From the NCBI GenBank assembly GCA_903930515.1, contig CAIYYW010000262.1, positions 1-19,151 of the forward strand: a stretch of DNA of 19,151 bases, in the 5' to 3' direction. Both the position numbers and the translations under genes were made by a program. The notes beneath the pieces were generated by a model. The model was not told the origin of the DNA and did not search any database. It saw only the letters and a program-made list of their open reading frames with translations. The DNA comes from an uncultured delta proteobacterium (lineage in GTDB: Bacteria; RBG-13-61-14; DRUE01). Positions within the stretch are counted from its first letter, which is position 1, and every line of letters begins with the position of its first letter. Positions 5,311 through 13,319 of this stretch are shown in pieces.

Positions 5311-6600
5311 ATGAGGATTTTGTATCTCACCCATCGCTTCCCGCCTGACCATTTCCGGGGCACCGAGGTTTACACCTGGGAATTGGGCAAAGAGATGCTT
5401 AAGCGCGGCCATACTGTGCTGGCGGTTGCGGTCCGGGAGTTGCAGGAAGAAGGCCCGCTCGGTTTGGTCCGGGACCAGTATCAGGGGGTTGAAGTTGCGC
5501 GGATTTGCAAGCGTCTCCGGCCGGATCGGTTTGCGGATTATTTTTTTGACCCGAAGATGGACCGGATATTTTCGGACCTGGTAAAAGAATTCAAGCCCGA
5601 CCTGGTCCACGCGACTTATTTTCTGGGAGGGCTTTCGCTCGGGATGCTGAAATCGGTATCCGGCAAGATCCCCTTTTTCATCACCATCACCGACTATTCC
5701 GCGATCTGCAGCCGGGGCCAGCTCCTGGACCGGGATTTGAAATTATGCTCCGGCCCGAGAGAGGGCGTGAGATGTCTATCCTGTTTGTTTGACCGGAACT
5801 GGCTGTTTAAAAATACCGGCCTGGACCGCTGGTCGCGCGATCATCTTCCGGCCTGGGTCGGTCAATTCAAGGATCAGCCGGAATTGGACCTGGTCCGGAA
5901 ACGCAACCGGGCGATCCAAAAAATAATTCTTTCAGCCAAAGGCGCGGTGTTCGCGCATCCCCTGACCCTGCTGGCGTTCCATCATAACCGGGTCAAGCTC
6001 CCTCCCGTGACCGTGCTGGATTTCGGAGTGGATTACGCCCCCTTCCGCGAGCATAGAAAATTTCCCTCCGACCGGATGCGGATCGGCTTCATCGGCCAGA
6101 TCCTTCCCCACAAGGGCCTGCACATTCTGGTTGACGCCCTGGCCGGGATTTCGGATCAGGACCCGTTTGAGTTGAAGATTTACGGCAGTCTTTCCGACCC
6201 GGCTGAAAAAACTTATTTTGACAGCCTCGGTCTGGACCGGATCAAAAACCAGCAGTGGCTCGGCACCTTTGACTACAGCCGGATGAACCAAATCCTGGAA
6301 GGGATTGACCTGCTCTCCGTGCCCAGTCTCTGGCCGGAAAATTGCCCGCTCATCCCCAAATACGGACTGCTCAGCGGGACCCGGCTCCTGCTTTCAAGCG
6401 CCCCCGGCATCCTGGTCCGGGCGGAGGGCGACGGGATTGATTTTTCCGGGGTTGGCAACGCGGCCCGGCTGCGGGAAAAAATAGAGGATTTGCTCAAGAC
6501 CGGCAAATGGCAGGAGCGGCTGGAAGCAAAGGCTGGATTGGTGAGCCGGATGCAGGATCACGCCGAGGCGCTGGAGCGGGTTTACGGAGGAAAAGGTTGA
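5311..6600 (+). CDS. GT4-family glycosyltransferase
   Basis: This 429-residue cytoplasmic glycosyltransferase has a GT-B fold and probably uses a nucleotide sugar. The N-terminal acceptor domain opens with MRILYLTHRFPPDHFRGTEV, the usual GT4 start with a glycine-rich turn. The C-terminal donor domain shows IGFIGQILPHKGLHILVDAL (258-277) and VPSLWPENCPL (337-347), with the conserved glutamate at 343. Between the domains are four cysteines (133, 146, 155, 158) in a C-x12-C-x8-C-x2-C arrangement that may bind a metal. It is the first gene of the operon; no strong Shine-Dalgarno site is seen before the ATG. Its stop overlaps the next gene by 4 bases. Sugar and acceptor cannot be told from sequence, but the surrounding genes suggest a cell-surface glycan or glycolipid. 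Confidence 0.9.
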   Translation: MRILYLTHRFPPDHFRGTEVYTWELGKEMLKRGHTVLAVAVRELQEEGPLGLVRDQYQGVEVARICKRLRPDRFADYFFDPKMDRIFSDLVKEFKPDLVHATYFLGGLSLGMLKSVSGKIPFFITITDYSAICSRGQLLDRDLKLCSGPREGVRCLSCLFDRNWLFKNTGLDRWSRDHLPAWVGQFKDQPELDLVRKRNRAIQKIILSAKGAVFAHPLTLLAFHHNRVKLPPVTVLDFGVDYAPFREHRKFPSDRMRIGFIGQILPHKGLHILVDALAGISDQDPFELKIYGSLSDPAEKTYFDSLGLDRIKNQQWLGTFDYSRMNQILEGIDLLSVPSLWPENCPLIPKYGLLSGTRLLLSSAPGILVRAEGDGIDFSGVGNAARLREKIEDLLKTGKWQERLEAKAGLVSRMQDHAEALERVYGGKG

Positions 6601-7526
6601 GCCAACGGCTCATTCTTTTGGGAGGCTCCGGGTTCATCGGCCAGAGCCTGCTGCGCTGGCTCAATGAAAACCGCGCCCCTAAAAAATATCGGACGGTGGT
6701 CTTTGATCCAAACCCTCCCAAGTTTTTTCAGCCGGATTTATATCTTCGCGGCCGGATCGCCGATCTGGGAAAGCTGAAGCGCTTGATCAATCCCCACGAC
6801 CTGGTGATCCACCTGGTCCATACCACCATCCCCTCTGATTCCATGGACGCGCCCGGTCTGGAGTTCAAGGAAAATTTCCAGCCTGCGGTCCGGCTGATGG
6901 AAATGCTCAAGGACAAGAACATTTCCGGCCTGGTCTATTTCAGCACCGGCGGGACCATTTACGGGGAGCCGGAAAAGAGAAAGCCGATCCGGGAGGACGC
7001 GCCCCGGCGGCCCAATTCTTTTTACGGGCTGAGCAAGCTCCTGATTGAAGACGCGGTGATGATGGCGGGGAGGATGGGCTGGTTCCAATATCTGATCCTG
7101 CGGCCGGCCAATCCCTACGGCCCCTGGCAGGAACAATTGAACCGGCACGGAGCGATCGGGAGGATTTTCCAGGCTTTGCCGGACGATAAAAAATTCTCGC
7201 TCTTCGGCAAAGGCGATACGGTCCGGGATTATATTTATGTGGACGATTTAAGCGCGGGACTGACTCGGCTGATTGAAAAAGGAGCCTGGGATCAAATTTA
7301 TAACATCGGCACGGGCAAGGGAACCGGCTTGCTGAGATTGATCCGGCTCTGCGAGCGGGTGAGCGGGCAAAAGCTGAAGCGGGATTTCCGCCCGATCCGG
7401 GGGACGGACTTGAAATATAATGTGCTGGATGGCTCGCGCCTGAAGCGGCTGGGCTGGAAGCCGAAGACCGGCCTGGAAGCCGGTTTGGAAAAGACCTGGG
7501 AATATTTCCTGGGAAAAAATAAATGA
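6597..7526 (+). CDS. NAD-dependent sugar epimerase/dehydratase (extended SDR)
   Basis: This 309-residue nucleotide-sugar-modifying enzyme of the extended short-chain dehydrogenase family resembles UDP-glucose 4-epimerase. It has the cofactor-binding GGSGFIG (9-15), FSTGGTIYG (115-123), the catalytic YGLSK (tyrosine 143, lysine 147), LRPANPYGP and RDYIYVDDL (210-218). The start is taken as TTG at 6597: it overlaps the previous stop as TTGA, lies 6 bases after GGAGG (6586-6590), and begins right at the Rossmann strand. An in-frame extension upstream would run over the glycosyltransferase and has no family similarity. The substrate is unknown. Such an enzyme would supply a modified sugar donor to the glycosyltransferases of the operon. 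Confidence 0.9.
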   Translation: MSQRLILLGGSGFIGQSLLRWLNENRAPKKYRTVVFDPNPPKFFQPDLYLRGRIADLGKLKRLINPHDLVIHLVHTTIPSDSMDAPGLEFKENFQPAVRLMEMLKDKNISGLVYFSTGGTIYGEPEKRKPIREDAPRRPNSFYGLSKLLIEDAVMMAGRMGWFQYLILRPANPYGPWQEQLNRHGAIGRIFQALPDDKKFSLFGKGDTVRDYIYVDDLSAGLTRLIEKGAWDQIYNIGTGKGTGLLRLIRLCERVSGQKLKRDFRPIRGTDLKYNVLDGSRLKRLGWKPKTGLEAGLEKTWEYFLGKNK

Positions 7527-9322
7527 AACGGTCGGAAAAAATTCTGGCCGTCCTCAGCCTGATGGTTTTCATCGGCTTGCAAAGCGGGAAGCTGACTCAA
7601 CCCTGGGTGGGGGAGTTCGAGGCCGGCTTCCAGGAGATGATCGCCCTGCATCATCTTCAATCCGGAATCGTCAACAACCATTTCCTTCCCGTGATCGCGG
7701 AGATCAAGGGGGAGAAATTTTATCAGACCGCGCACCCGCCCCTGCTGCATATTATTTACGCCCTGCTTTATAAAATTTTCGGGGTCGGGGAATGGGTCAC
7801 CCGCTGCTTCAGCCTGATCCTCTTGATCGCGACCATCGGGTTGTGGAGCGCGCTGCTCCGAAAGGAGCAGCGGGTTTTATTCTGGATCATCGCCATATTT
7901 TTCCCCGTTTCCTTCCGGCTCGGACTCACCACCAATTACGAGCCGCTCACCATTTTCCTGGTGGCGCTTTTTGTCTTCAGCTTTGAGAGACTGAATTCAA
8001 ACCTGAACGCGAAATCGCTCGCGTGGTTGATCCCCATATTGATCCTGCTCCTGCTTTCCGACTGGCCCGGATACCTGGCGGCGCCCGCGCTGTTGCTGGC
8101 CCGGATCCGGGAGGACAAGCCGCGGAAATGGCTGGCGGGATTGTTTTTATTTGAGCTCGGCTTTTTCCTGGTCCTGATCCTATATATGTATCGGGTCGCG
8201 GGCGAGCTCGCGCTTTTCGCCCATTCCGGCACCCGCAGTAATCCGCTCTATCTTTTTCAGATCTCCACCTGGATGGAACTGTTTGAGCATCTGAAATGGA
8301 TCGTCGGCCTCCCCGCATTGGTCCTGGTCCTGCTCGGGACCCTGAAAATCGCTTTGGAGCGCCGGGATGGGCCGGACAAATTCGCGCTCCGGTTCTGGGG
8401 CTGGTTTTTGGTTTTGCTTGTAGGCTCGGCCGGTCAACTGGTGAGCCGGCATTATGTGTATCTGCTGTATTTCTTCTTGCCCGCGTGCTTGATCCTGAGC
8501 GAAAGCATCAGCCGGATCAGGCATCGGAAGCTCGCGGCCCTGGCGGTCTTGCTCGCGTTCATCCTCCCGGACCAGGCCGGGCTGAAAACCAAAGACGCCC
8601 GGAGTTATTATTTAGCGCAGGCCTTCCAGGCTTCCGGAAAAATCAGGACCTGCTTTTCCAGCGCCGCGTTAGGCGCCCTGTATTTCTATGATAAAATTGA
8701 AACCGTGGCGCCGGTGAGTAAAAAAGCGACCGAGGCCCCGTCCGGGATAAATTTTGACGCGATCATCCTGGACCGGGAGAGCCAAGAGGTCAAGGGTTTG
8801 GCCCGGGCATTGGACCTGGGAAAATATCGTCAGGCCTGGGCTTTTCCGGGAATGTCGGTATATCTGAAAGAGAGTCCCGGGGTTGAATTCCTGGCGAATG
8901 AGCTGGCTCAGGAGCCGGGTAGTGAATGGTGGAAACCTTCCGCGGAGGCGGTATATCTTGATCACCGGGCCTGGTACGGGCTTCGGCAGGTTCCCGGCCC
9001 GGGAAAAATATCCCGCTTGGAATTCCAGGCCGGCGACGGTTTTTTCTGCTTTCGGCCCGCGATCATCCTTCCGCCCGGGTCCGGCAAAAGCGACGGGGTG
9101 AATTTTATGGTAATGGCCGAGGGCGCGGTAAACCCGGAATTAAGTTACGCGCGCTTTGTAAAAAATTCCGAGGCGGGTTCAGAAAAGATTCGGGTCAAGG
9201 ATTTTTCGCGGATCCGCCTGGTGGTGGACGCGGGCCCGAAAGGGAATTTCAGCTATGACGACTCCTACTGGCTGGAGGCTAATTTCGGCGCGGAATGCGG
9301 AGGAGGAGAAGATGGTCCCTGA
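7523..9322 (+). CDS. GT-C polytopic membrane glycosyltransferase (PMT/ArnT-like)
   Basis: This 599-residue integral membrane protein belongs to the GT-C type that moves sugars from polyprenyl-phosphate donors on the outer face of the membrane. After a first hydrophobic helix comes WVGEFEAGFQEMIALHHLQ, with acidic residues in the place of the catalytic Asp/Glu of the family. It is followed by TAHPPLLHIIYALLYKIFGV (69-88), the HPP loop typical of the dolichyl-phosphate-mannose transferase superfamily. About nine to eleven hydrophobic helices run to residue 350, and the last 240 residues form a soluble, probably extracytoplasmic domain. The ATG overlaps the preceding stop as ATGA. A neighbouring GT2 resembles enzymes that make polyprenyl-phosphate hexose, which could be its donor. 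The acceptor (glycan, lipid or protein) is not known. Confidence 0.8.
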   Translation: MKRSEKILAVLSLMVFIGLQSGKLTQPWVGEFEAGFQEMIALHHLQSGIVNNHFLPVIAEIKGEKFYQTAHPPLLHIIYALLYKIFGVGEWVTRCFSLILLIATIGLWSALLRKEQRVLFWIIAIFFPVSFRLGLTTNYEPLTIFLVALFVFSFERLNSNLNAKSLAWLIPILILLLLSDWPGYLAAPALLLARIREDKPRKWLAGLFLFELGFFLVLILYMYRVAGELALFAHSGTRSNPLYLFQISTWMELFEHLKWIVGLPALVLVLLGTLKIALERRDGPDKFALRFWGWFLVLLVGSAGQLVSRHYVYLLYFFLPACLILSESISRIRHRKLAALAVLLAFILPDQAGLKTKDARSYYLAQAFQASGKIRTCFSSAALGALYFYDKIETVAPVSKKATEAPSGINFDAIILDRESQEVKGLARALDLGKYRQAWAFPGMSVYLKESPGVEFLANELAQEPGSEWWKPSAEAVYLDHRAWYGLRQVPGPGKISRLEFQAGDGFFCFRPAIILPPGSGKSDGVNFMVMAEGAVNPELSYARFVKNSEAGSEKIRVKDFSRIRLVVDAGPKGNFSYDDSYWLEANFGAECGGGEDGP

Positions 9323-10184
9323 AAATCCGGAGTATTCCATCATTGTCCCGGTCCATAACGAGGAGCCCGCGATCGGGGATTTCCTCGATCGGCTTTTGGA
9401 AGCGGTCAAGGGTAAAAACGCGGAAGTGATCGTTGTGGATGACGGGTCCACCGACCAGACCCCCACGGTCCTGAGCATCTACCAGGGCGAGGAAGACCTT
9501 CGGGTATTCTCGCACGAAAGAAATCAGGGATACGGGTCCGCGCTCAAGACCGGGCTGAGACAGGCGCGGGCGGAAAAGGTGGCGATCATTGACGGGGACG
9601 GGAGTTATCCTCCGGAAAAAATGCCGGCGCTGTTGAGCCGGAGTCCGGACGCGGAGATGGTGGTCGGGGCGAGGAAGGGCGGTCTGGGCAAGGAGCCGGT
9701 TTTGCGCACGGCGCTGAAATGGATGATCGGGAAGCTGGCGCGCTGGCTGTCCGGGTTTGAGATCAAGGACTTGAATTCCGGATTGAGGGTGTTCCGGAAA
9801 TCGGTCGCGCTCAAATATCTCTCGCTCCTTCCCGAAGGTTTTTCCTTCACCTCCACCCTCACCCTGATCTTTTTGAGCGACGGCTTCCGGGTGGATTATT
9901 TGGAGATTGATTACCAGCCCCGGCGGGGCAAGTCCAAGTTCCGCCTGATTGAGCTCCATTCCCTTTCCCTGCTCCTGCTCCGGACCCTGTTGTATTTCAA
10001 TCCGCTGAAGTTTTTTGTCCCGCTCAGCCTTTTGCTGTTCCTGCTCGCAATTTCGGTAGCCGCGGTCAGCATCTTCTCGCTCCATAAATTTATGGATGTC
10101 ACCACCGTGGTCCTGATCATCGCCTCAATTCAAACCTTCATCCTCGGCCTGCTCGCGGATTTGATCCTGAGGCTCAAGAAATGA
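9312..10184 (+). CDS. GT2 polyprenyl-phosphate glycosyltransferase (DPM1/GtrB-like)
   Basis: This 290-residue GT-A enzyme probably transfers a hexose from a nucleotide sugar to polyprenyl phosphate on the cytoplasmic side. It starts with YSIIVPVHNEE (8-18), then VVDDGSTD (41-48), HERNQGYGSALKTGL and the metal-binding DGDGSYPP (94-101), and ends with two transmembrane helices (about 226-248 and 259-283) like GtrB-type enzymes. The ATG at 9312 follows GGAGGAGGAGAAG, the strongest Shine-Dalgarno site in the operon; upstream in-frame codons overlap the previous gene and are not part of the family. It overlaps the GT-C gene by 11 bases. That pairing fits a donor synthase with the transferase that uses the donor. 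Confidence 0.88.
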   Translation: MVPENPEYSIIVPVHNEEPAIGDFLDRLLEAVKGKNAEVIVVDDGSTDQTPTVLSIYQGEEDLRVFSHERNQGYGSALKTGLRQARAEKVAIIDGDGSYPPEKMPALLSRSPDAEMVVGARKGGLGKEPVLRTALKWMIGKLARWLSGFEIKDLNSGLRVFRKSVALKYLSLLPEGFSFTSTLTLIFLSDGFRVDYLEIDYQPRRGKSKFRLIELHSLSLLLLRTLLYFNPLKFFVPLSLLLFLLAISVAAVSIFSLHKFMDVTTVVLIIASIQTFILGLLADLILRLKK

Positions 10185-11599
10185 AAATACTCCTGGTATA
10201 TCCCCCGACCAGGAAATCCCTCCAGAGCATCCTTCCCGCGGAAGTAGAGTCCGGCCGGGGAGCGTTTCCGCCCCTGGGCATCCTTTATTTGGCCGCGCAA
10301 TTGCAAGGGGTTCCGGGGATGGAATTGGAAGTCCGGGACGCCGTCCATCAGAACCTGAGCGCGGAGCGGATCGCGGAGGAAGCGGAGGAAAAAGGGATAG
10401 ACCTGGTCGGGATCACGCTCCTGAGTTTCCATCTTTTGGACGCGATGGACCTGGCGGAACAGATCAAGAAGCGCCTTCCCAAAGCCAAAATCATCGCGGG
10501 CGGCCCGCATCCGCATCTGTATCCCAAGGAAACCCTCGGGCTGGGAATGTTTGATTACGCGGCGATGGGGGAAGGGGAGGATATTTTAAAAAAATTGCTG
10601 GCCCGGCTTCAAGCGGGGGAAAAGTCGCCGCGGGTGGACGGTATTATTTCGCAAGAGGATTCCGTTAAAAATTTAGAAAGCCAGACCTGCGCGATTGAGG
10701 ATTTGGACCGGCTGAAATTCCCCGCCCGCGGCTTGCTGCCGGTCGGGACATATTTTTCCGTGCTCAGCCAAAACCGTCCGGCCACCACCGCCATCTCCAG
10801 CCGGGGCTGTCCCTACCGGTGCATCTTCTGCGACCGGCCGCATCTGGGGAAAAAGTTCCGGGCGCGGAGCGCGGGGAATGTGGTCGCGGAGATGGAATCG
10901 TGCGCCGGGCTGGGGATCCGGGAGGTGATTTTTTACGACGATAATTTCACCACCAGCCGGGACCGGGTTTTGAACATCGCGGAATTGATTTTGGAGCGCA
11001 AGCTGAAAATCGCCTGGGAGATCCGCGCCCGGGTGGGGGACCTGAATTCAGGGGACTATCCATTGCTCAGGCGGGCGGGCCTGGATCGGATTCATTTCGG
11101 GGTGGAGAGCGGAGACCCGGATTTGCTGGAACGGATCAATAAGGGGATCACCATTGAACAGGCGCGACAAGCCTTTCGCTCCGCGCATTCCGCCGGGATT
11201 GAGACCCTGGCTTATTTTATGATCGGCCTTCCGGGCGAGACCCCCGCGACCATCTCCCGCGCCATCTCCCTGGCCCAAGAGCTTAAGCCCGGCTATGTGC
11301 ATTTTTCCATGCTGATGCTTTTTCCCGGAACGCCCATTTATCAGATGGCTCTGGAGCGCGGAATGCTCCGGGAGGATGTCTGGCAAAAATTCGCTCAAAA
11401 CCCAAGCCCGGATTTTCAGGCGCCGGTCTGGGAGGAAAACTTGAAACGGCGGGAGCTGGAATCCGCCTTGCGGCAGGCATACCGGAAATTTTATCTTAGG
11501 CCGGGATATTTATTTTCGCGCCTGGCCCGGACCAGGAGCTGGCGCAGTTTTAAAACCCAGGCCCGGATGGGCCTGTCCATTTCAGGTCTGAAAAAATGA
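10181..11599 (+). CDS. B12-binding radical SAM enzyme (BchE/class B-like)
   Basis: This 472-residue enzyme has an N-terminal cobalamin-binding Rossmann domain (about 1-160) and a radical SAM barrel (about 200-390). Visible features are LVYPPT (5-10), FPPLGILYLAAQL (29-41), GITLLSF and GGPHPHLYPKE (107-117) in the first domain, and the iron-sulfur motif CPYRCIFC (cysteines 210, 214, 217). Downstream are FYDDNFT (251-257), HFGVESGD (305-312) and YFMIGLPGETP (345-355). Members of this group carry out methylations, ring closures and other carbon-centred chemistry. Here the likely target is a sugar, the polyprenyl lipid or the finished glycolipid, because the gene is embedded in the operon with 4-base overlaps on both sides (10181-10184 and 11596-11599). 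The exact reaction cannot be inferred from sequence. Confidence 0.9.
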   Translation: MKILLVYPPTRKSLQSILPAEVESGRGAFPPLGILYLAAQLQGVPGMELEVRDAVHQNLSAERIAEEAEEKGIDLVGITLLSFHLLDAMDLAEQIKKRLPKAKIIAGGPHPHLYPKETLGLGMFDYAAMGEGEDILKKLLARLQAGEKSPRVDGIISQEDSVKNLESQTCAIEDLDRLKFPARGLLPVGTYFSVLSQNRPATTAISSRGCPYRCIFCDRPHLGKKFRARSAGNVVAEMESCAGLGIREVIFYDDNFTTSRDRVLNIAELILERKLKIAWEIRARVGDLNSGDYPLLRRAGLDRIHFGVESGDPDLLERINKGITIEQARQAFRSAHSAGIETLAYFMIGLPGETPATISRAISLAQELKPGYVHFSMLMLFPGTPIYQMALERGMLREDVWQKFAQNPSPDFQAPVWEENLKRRELESALRQAYRKFYLRPGYLFSRLARTRSWRSFKTQARMGLSISGLKK

Positions 11600-12603
11600 G
11601 CGGCCAAAACCCGGAATTTTCCATCATCGTCCTGTTCGGAAGGGATCGGTTGGAGCCTTGCCTCTCCAGCCTGCTCAGCCAGGAAAACGCAAATTTTGAA
11701 ATCATCGCCGTGGCCGGCAAAAGCGAACCCGCGGTTAAAGACTCCCGATGTAATTTTATCATCGTCCCGGATCCGAACCCGGCCCGGCGGCGCAACCTCG
11801 CGGTCGCGGCTTCCCGCGGAGAATTCCTGGCCTTCATTGACGATGACGCGATTGCGCCCAAGGATTGGCTGGCGAAGGCGAAAGCCATTTTTGCAACCCG
11901 CCCGGATTTGGCCGGGCTGGGGGGGCCGAACCTGGCGCCGGAAAATATGGACTGGAGGGAACAGCTCACGGACCTGATTTTGAGCGATCAATATTTCGGG
12001 TCCGGCGGAGGAAGTTATCAAGCCGGGGGCAAAACGCATCCCGCCCGTCCGGGCGAGCTTCATCTTTCCAACTTTTTTTTGCGCCGGGAATGTTTTGACG
12101 CGGTCCGGGGCTTCAATGAAAAACTGGGCTACGGCGGCGAGGACAGCGAGATGGTCTATCAGATCAGGAAAAAGACCGGAAGGGATTGGGAGTTTGTTCC
12201 GGAGGTTTTCGTCCGGCATCGGCGGAGAAAATTCGGGATGGAATTATGGCAACGCAATTTCCGATTCCGCCGCCGGAACGGCAGGATGATTTGGCTCCAT
12301 CCGGATATGTATCGCTGGAATTTTTCGCTTCTGATGGGAGCGATCGTGGTAATTTTATTTTTCATCGTTTTGTGGTTCCGTCCGATCGCGGCTTGGGGGT
12401 GCGTGCTTTTTTATGGTTTATTTTTTGGAGCCGGAAGCCTGCTCCGCTTGAAGAAAAGAAGGTGGCTTTGCCTGGCCGCTCCGTTTGCTTATTTCCTGCA
12501 TCATTCGGTTTACCTGCTGGGGTTGAGCGCGGGATTGGGGGAAGGGATGTTCCGGGGCCGGAAGGAACTGAGGCAACTTCTCGGCCGGGACAATTTGGAA
12601 TAG
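11596..12603 (+). CDS. GT2 glycosyltransferase with C-terminal membrane helices
   Basis: This 335-residue GT-A family-2 enzyme is distinct from the one at 9312. It begins FSIIVLFGRDRLEPCLSSLL, has the metal-binding AFIDDDAIAPKDWL (79-92) and the acceptor-side GYGGEDSEMVYQI (178-190, with the conserved Glu-Asp pair 182-183). An arginine-rich stretch (207-230) is followed by two or three hydrophobic helices (about 242-262, 263-280, 290-310) that tether it to the membrane. The ATG overlaps the radical SAM gene's stop by 4 bases. It probably extends a lipid-linked glycan from the inner face of the membrane; the sugar specificity is unknown. Confidence 0.87.
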   Translation: MSGQNPEFSIIVLFGRDRLEPCLSSLLSQENANFEIIAVAGKSEPAVKDSRCNFIIVPDPNPARRRNLAVAASRGEFLAFIDDDAIAPKDWLAKAKAIFATRPDLAGLGGPNLAPENMDWREQLTDLILSDQYFGSGGGSYQAGGKTHPARPGELHLSNFFLRRECFDAVRGFNEKLGYGGEDSEMVYQIRKKTGRDWEFVPEVFVRHRRRKFGMELWQRNFRFRRRNGRMIWLHPDMYRWNFSLLMGAIVVILFFIVLWFRPIAAWGCVLFYGLFFGAGSLLRLKKRRWLCLAAPFAYFLHHSVYLLGLSAGLGEGMFRGRKELRQLLGRDNLE

Positions 12604-12614
12604 AATATAAAATA

Positions 12615-13319
12615 ATGTCAGAGCTAAAGGGATATTTTGAATTCAAGAGCGGGGGATGGCTCAGGAATCTGGCGGAGGAATTGTGTAATGCCTGTCTCGG
12701 CCAAATCCCCGGACCGCCGGGATTGCTTTTGAGATGGATCTGCTGGCGGCTGCTGATCAAAGGTTCGGGATGGATCGCGATTGAGCGGGGCGTGGAAATT
12801 TTCGGCACCGCCTGGATGGAAATCGGGAAAGGGGTTTACCTGGGCGAGAAGGCGCTCCTGCAGGGCCGTCCCGGGGGTTTGAAAATTCAGGACCGGGTCC
12901 GGGTGATGCCGAACGCGGTTTTGAATGTTTATAATTACCGGGGCCTCTTGCAAAGCGGGATTGAAATCGGGCCAGGCTCGGTGATCGGGATCGGGGCGGT
13001 GATCACGGGCCAGGGCAAGGTGGAACTGGGGAAGGATGTGATCATCGCGCCGGGGGTGAAAATTATGCCGGTGAACCATAACTATCTGGATCCGGGAAAG
13101 CCGATCAAGGACCAGGGCATCCGGGCGCTGGGGATCAGGATCAAAGACGGCGCCTGGATCGGAGCCAACGCGACGGTTCTGGACGGGGTGGAGATCGGCG
13201 AGAACGCGGTGATCGGCGCGGGAGCGGTGGTGGTGGAATCGGCGCCGGGCCGGACCCTGAGCGCGGGAAACCCGGCGCGGGCGGCGGGGAAAATTCAGGG
13301 GATCATAGCGGACCGATGA
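12615..13319 (+). CDS. Left-handed beta-helix (hexapeptide) acyltransferase
   Basis: This 234-residue acyltransferase of the maltose/galactoside acetyltransferase type normally moves an acetyl group from acetyl-CoA to a sugar hydroxyl or amine. Hexapeptide repeats run from about 66 to 215, for example VYLGEKALL, IEIGPGSVIGIGAVI (116-130) and AWIGANATVLDGVEIGENAV (180-199). The catalytic-type MPVNHNYLDPGKPI (151-164) contains histidine 155. An N-terminal extension of about 55 residues is partly hydrophobic. The ATG at 12615 lies 11 bases after the previous stop; no strong Shine-Dalgarno site precedes it, and the frame stays open upstream across the previous gene. It likely O- or N-acetylates the glycan. 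The stop overlaps the next gene by 4 bases. Confidence 0.88.
   Translation: MSELKGYFEFKSGGWLRNLAEELCNACLGQIPGPPGLLLRWICWRLLIKGSGWIAIERGVEIFGTAWMEIGKGVYLGEKALLQGRPGGLKIQDRVRVMPNAVLNVYNYRGLLQSGIEIGPGSVIGIGAVITGQGKVELGKDVIIAPGVKIMPVNHNYLDPGKPIKDQGIRALGIRIKDGAWIGANATVLDGVEIGENAVIGAGAVVVESAPGRTLSAGNPARAAGKIQGIIADR

Noticed and set aside
5223-5610. Upstream part of a long minus-strand frame running 5610-4963
   Set aside because: Its first ~100 codons are the complement of the well-supported GT4 gene and resemble nothing; only the last ~85 codons look like a protein family, so only those are reported as a remnant.
9279-10085. Long minus-strand frame of 268 codons
   Set aside because: It is the complement of the polyprenyl-phosphate GT2 gene and its composition (Q-, P- and R-rich) is that of antisense translation.
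11491-12219. Long minus-strand frame of 242 codons
   Set aside because: It is the complement of the GT2 and radical SAM genes; long antisense frames are expected in GC-rich coding sequence.
12186-12614. 143-codon N-terminal extension of the acyltransferase
   Set aside because: It lies entirely over the preceding GT2 gene in another frame and has no acyltransferase features; the ATG at 12615 fits the family.
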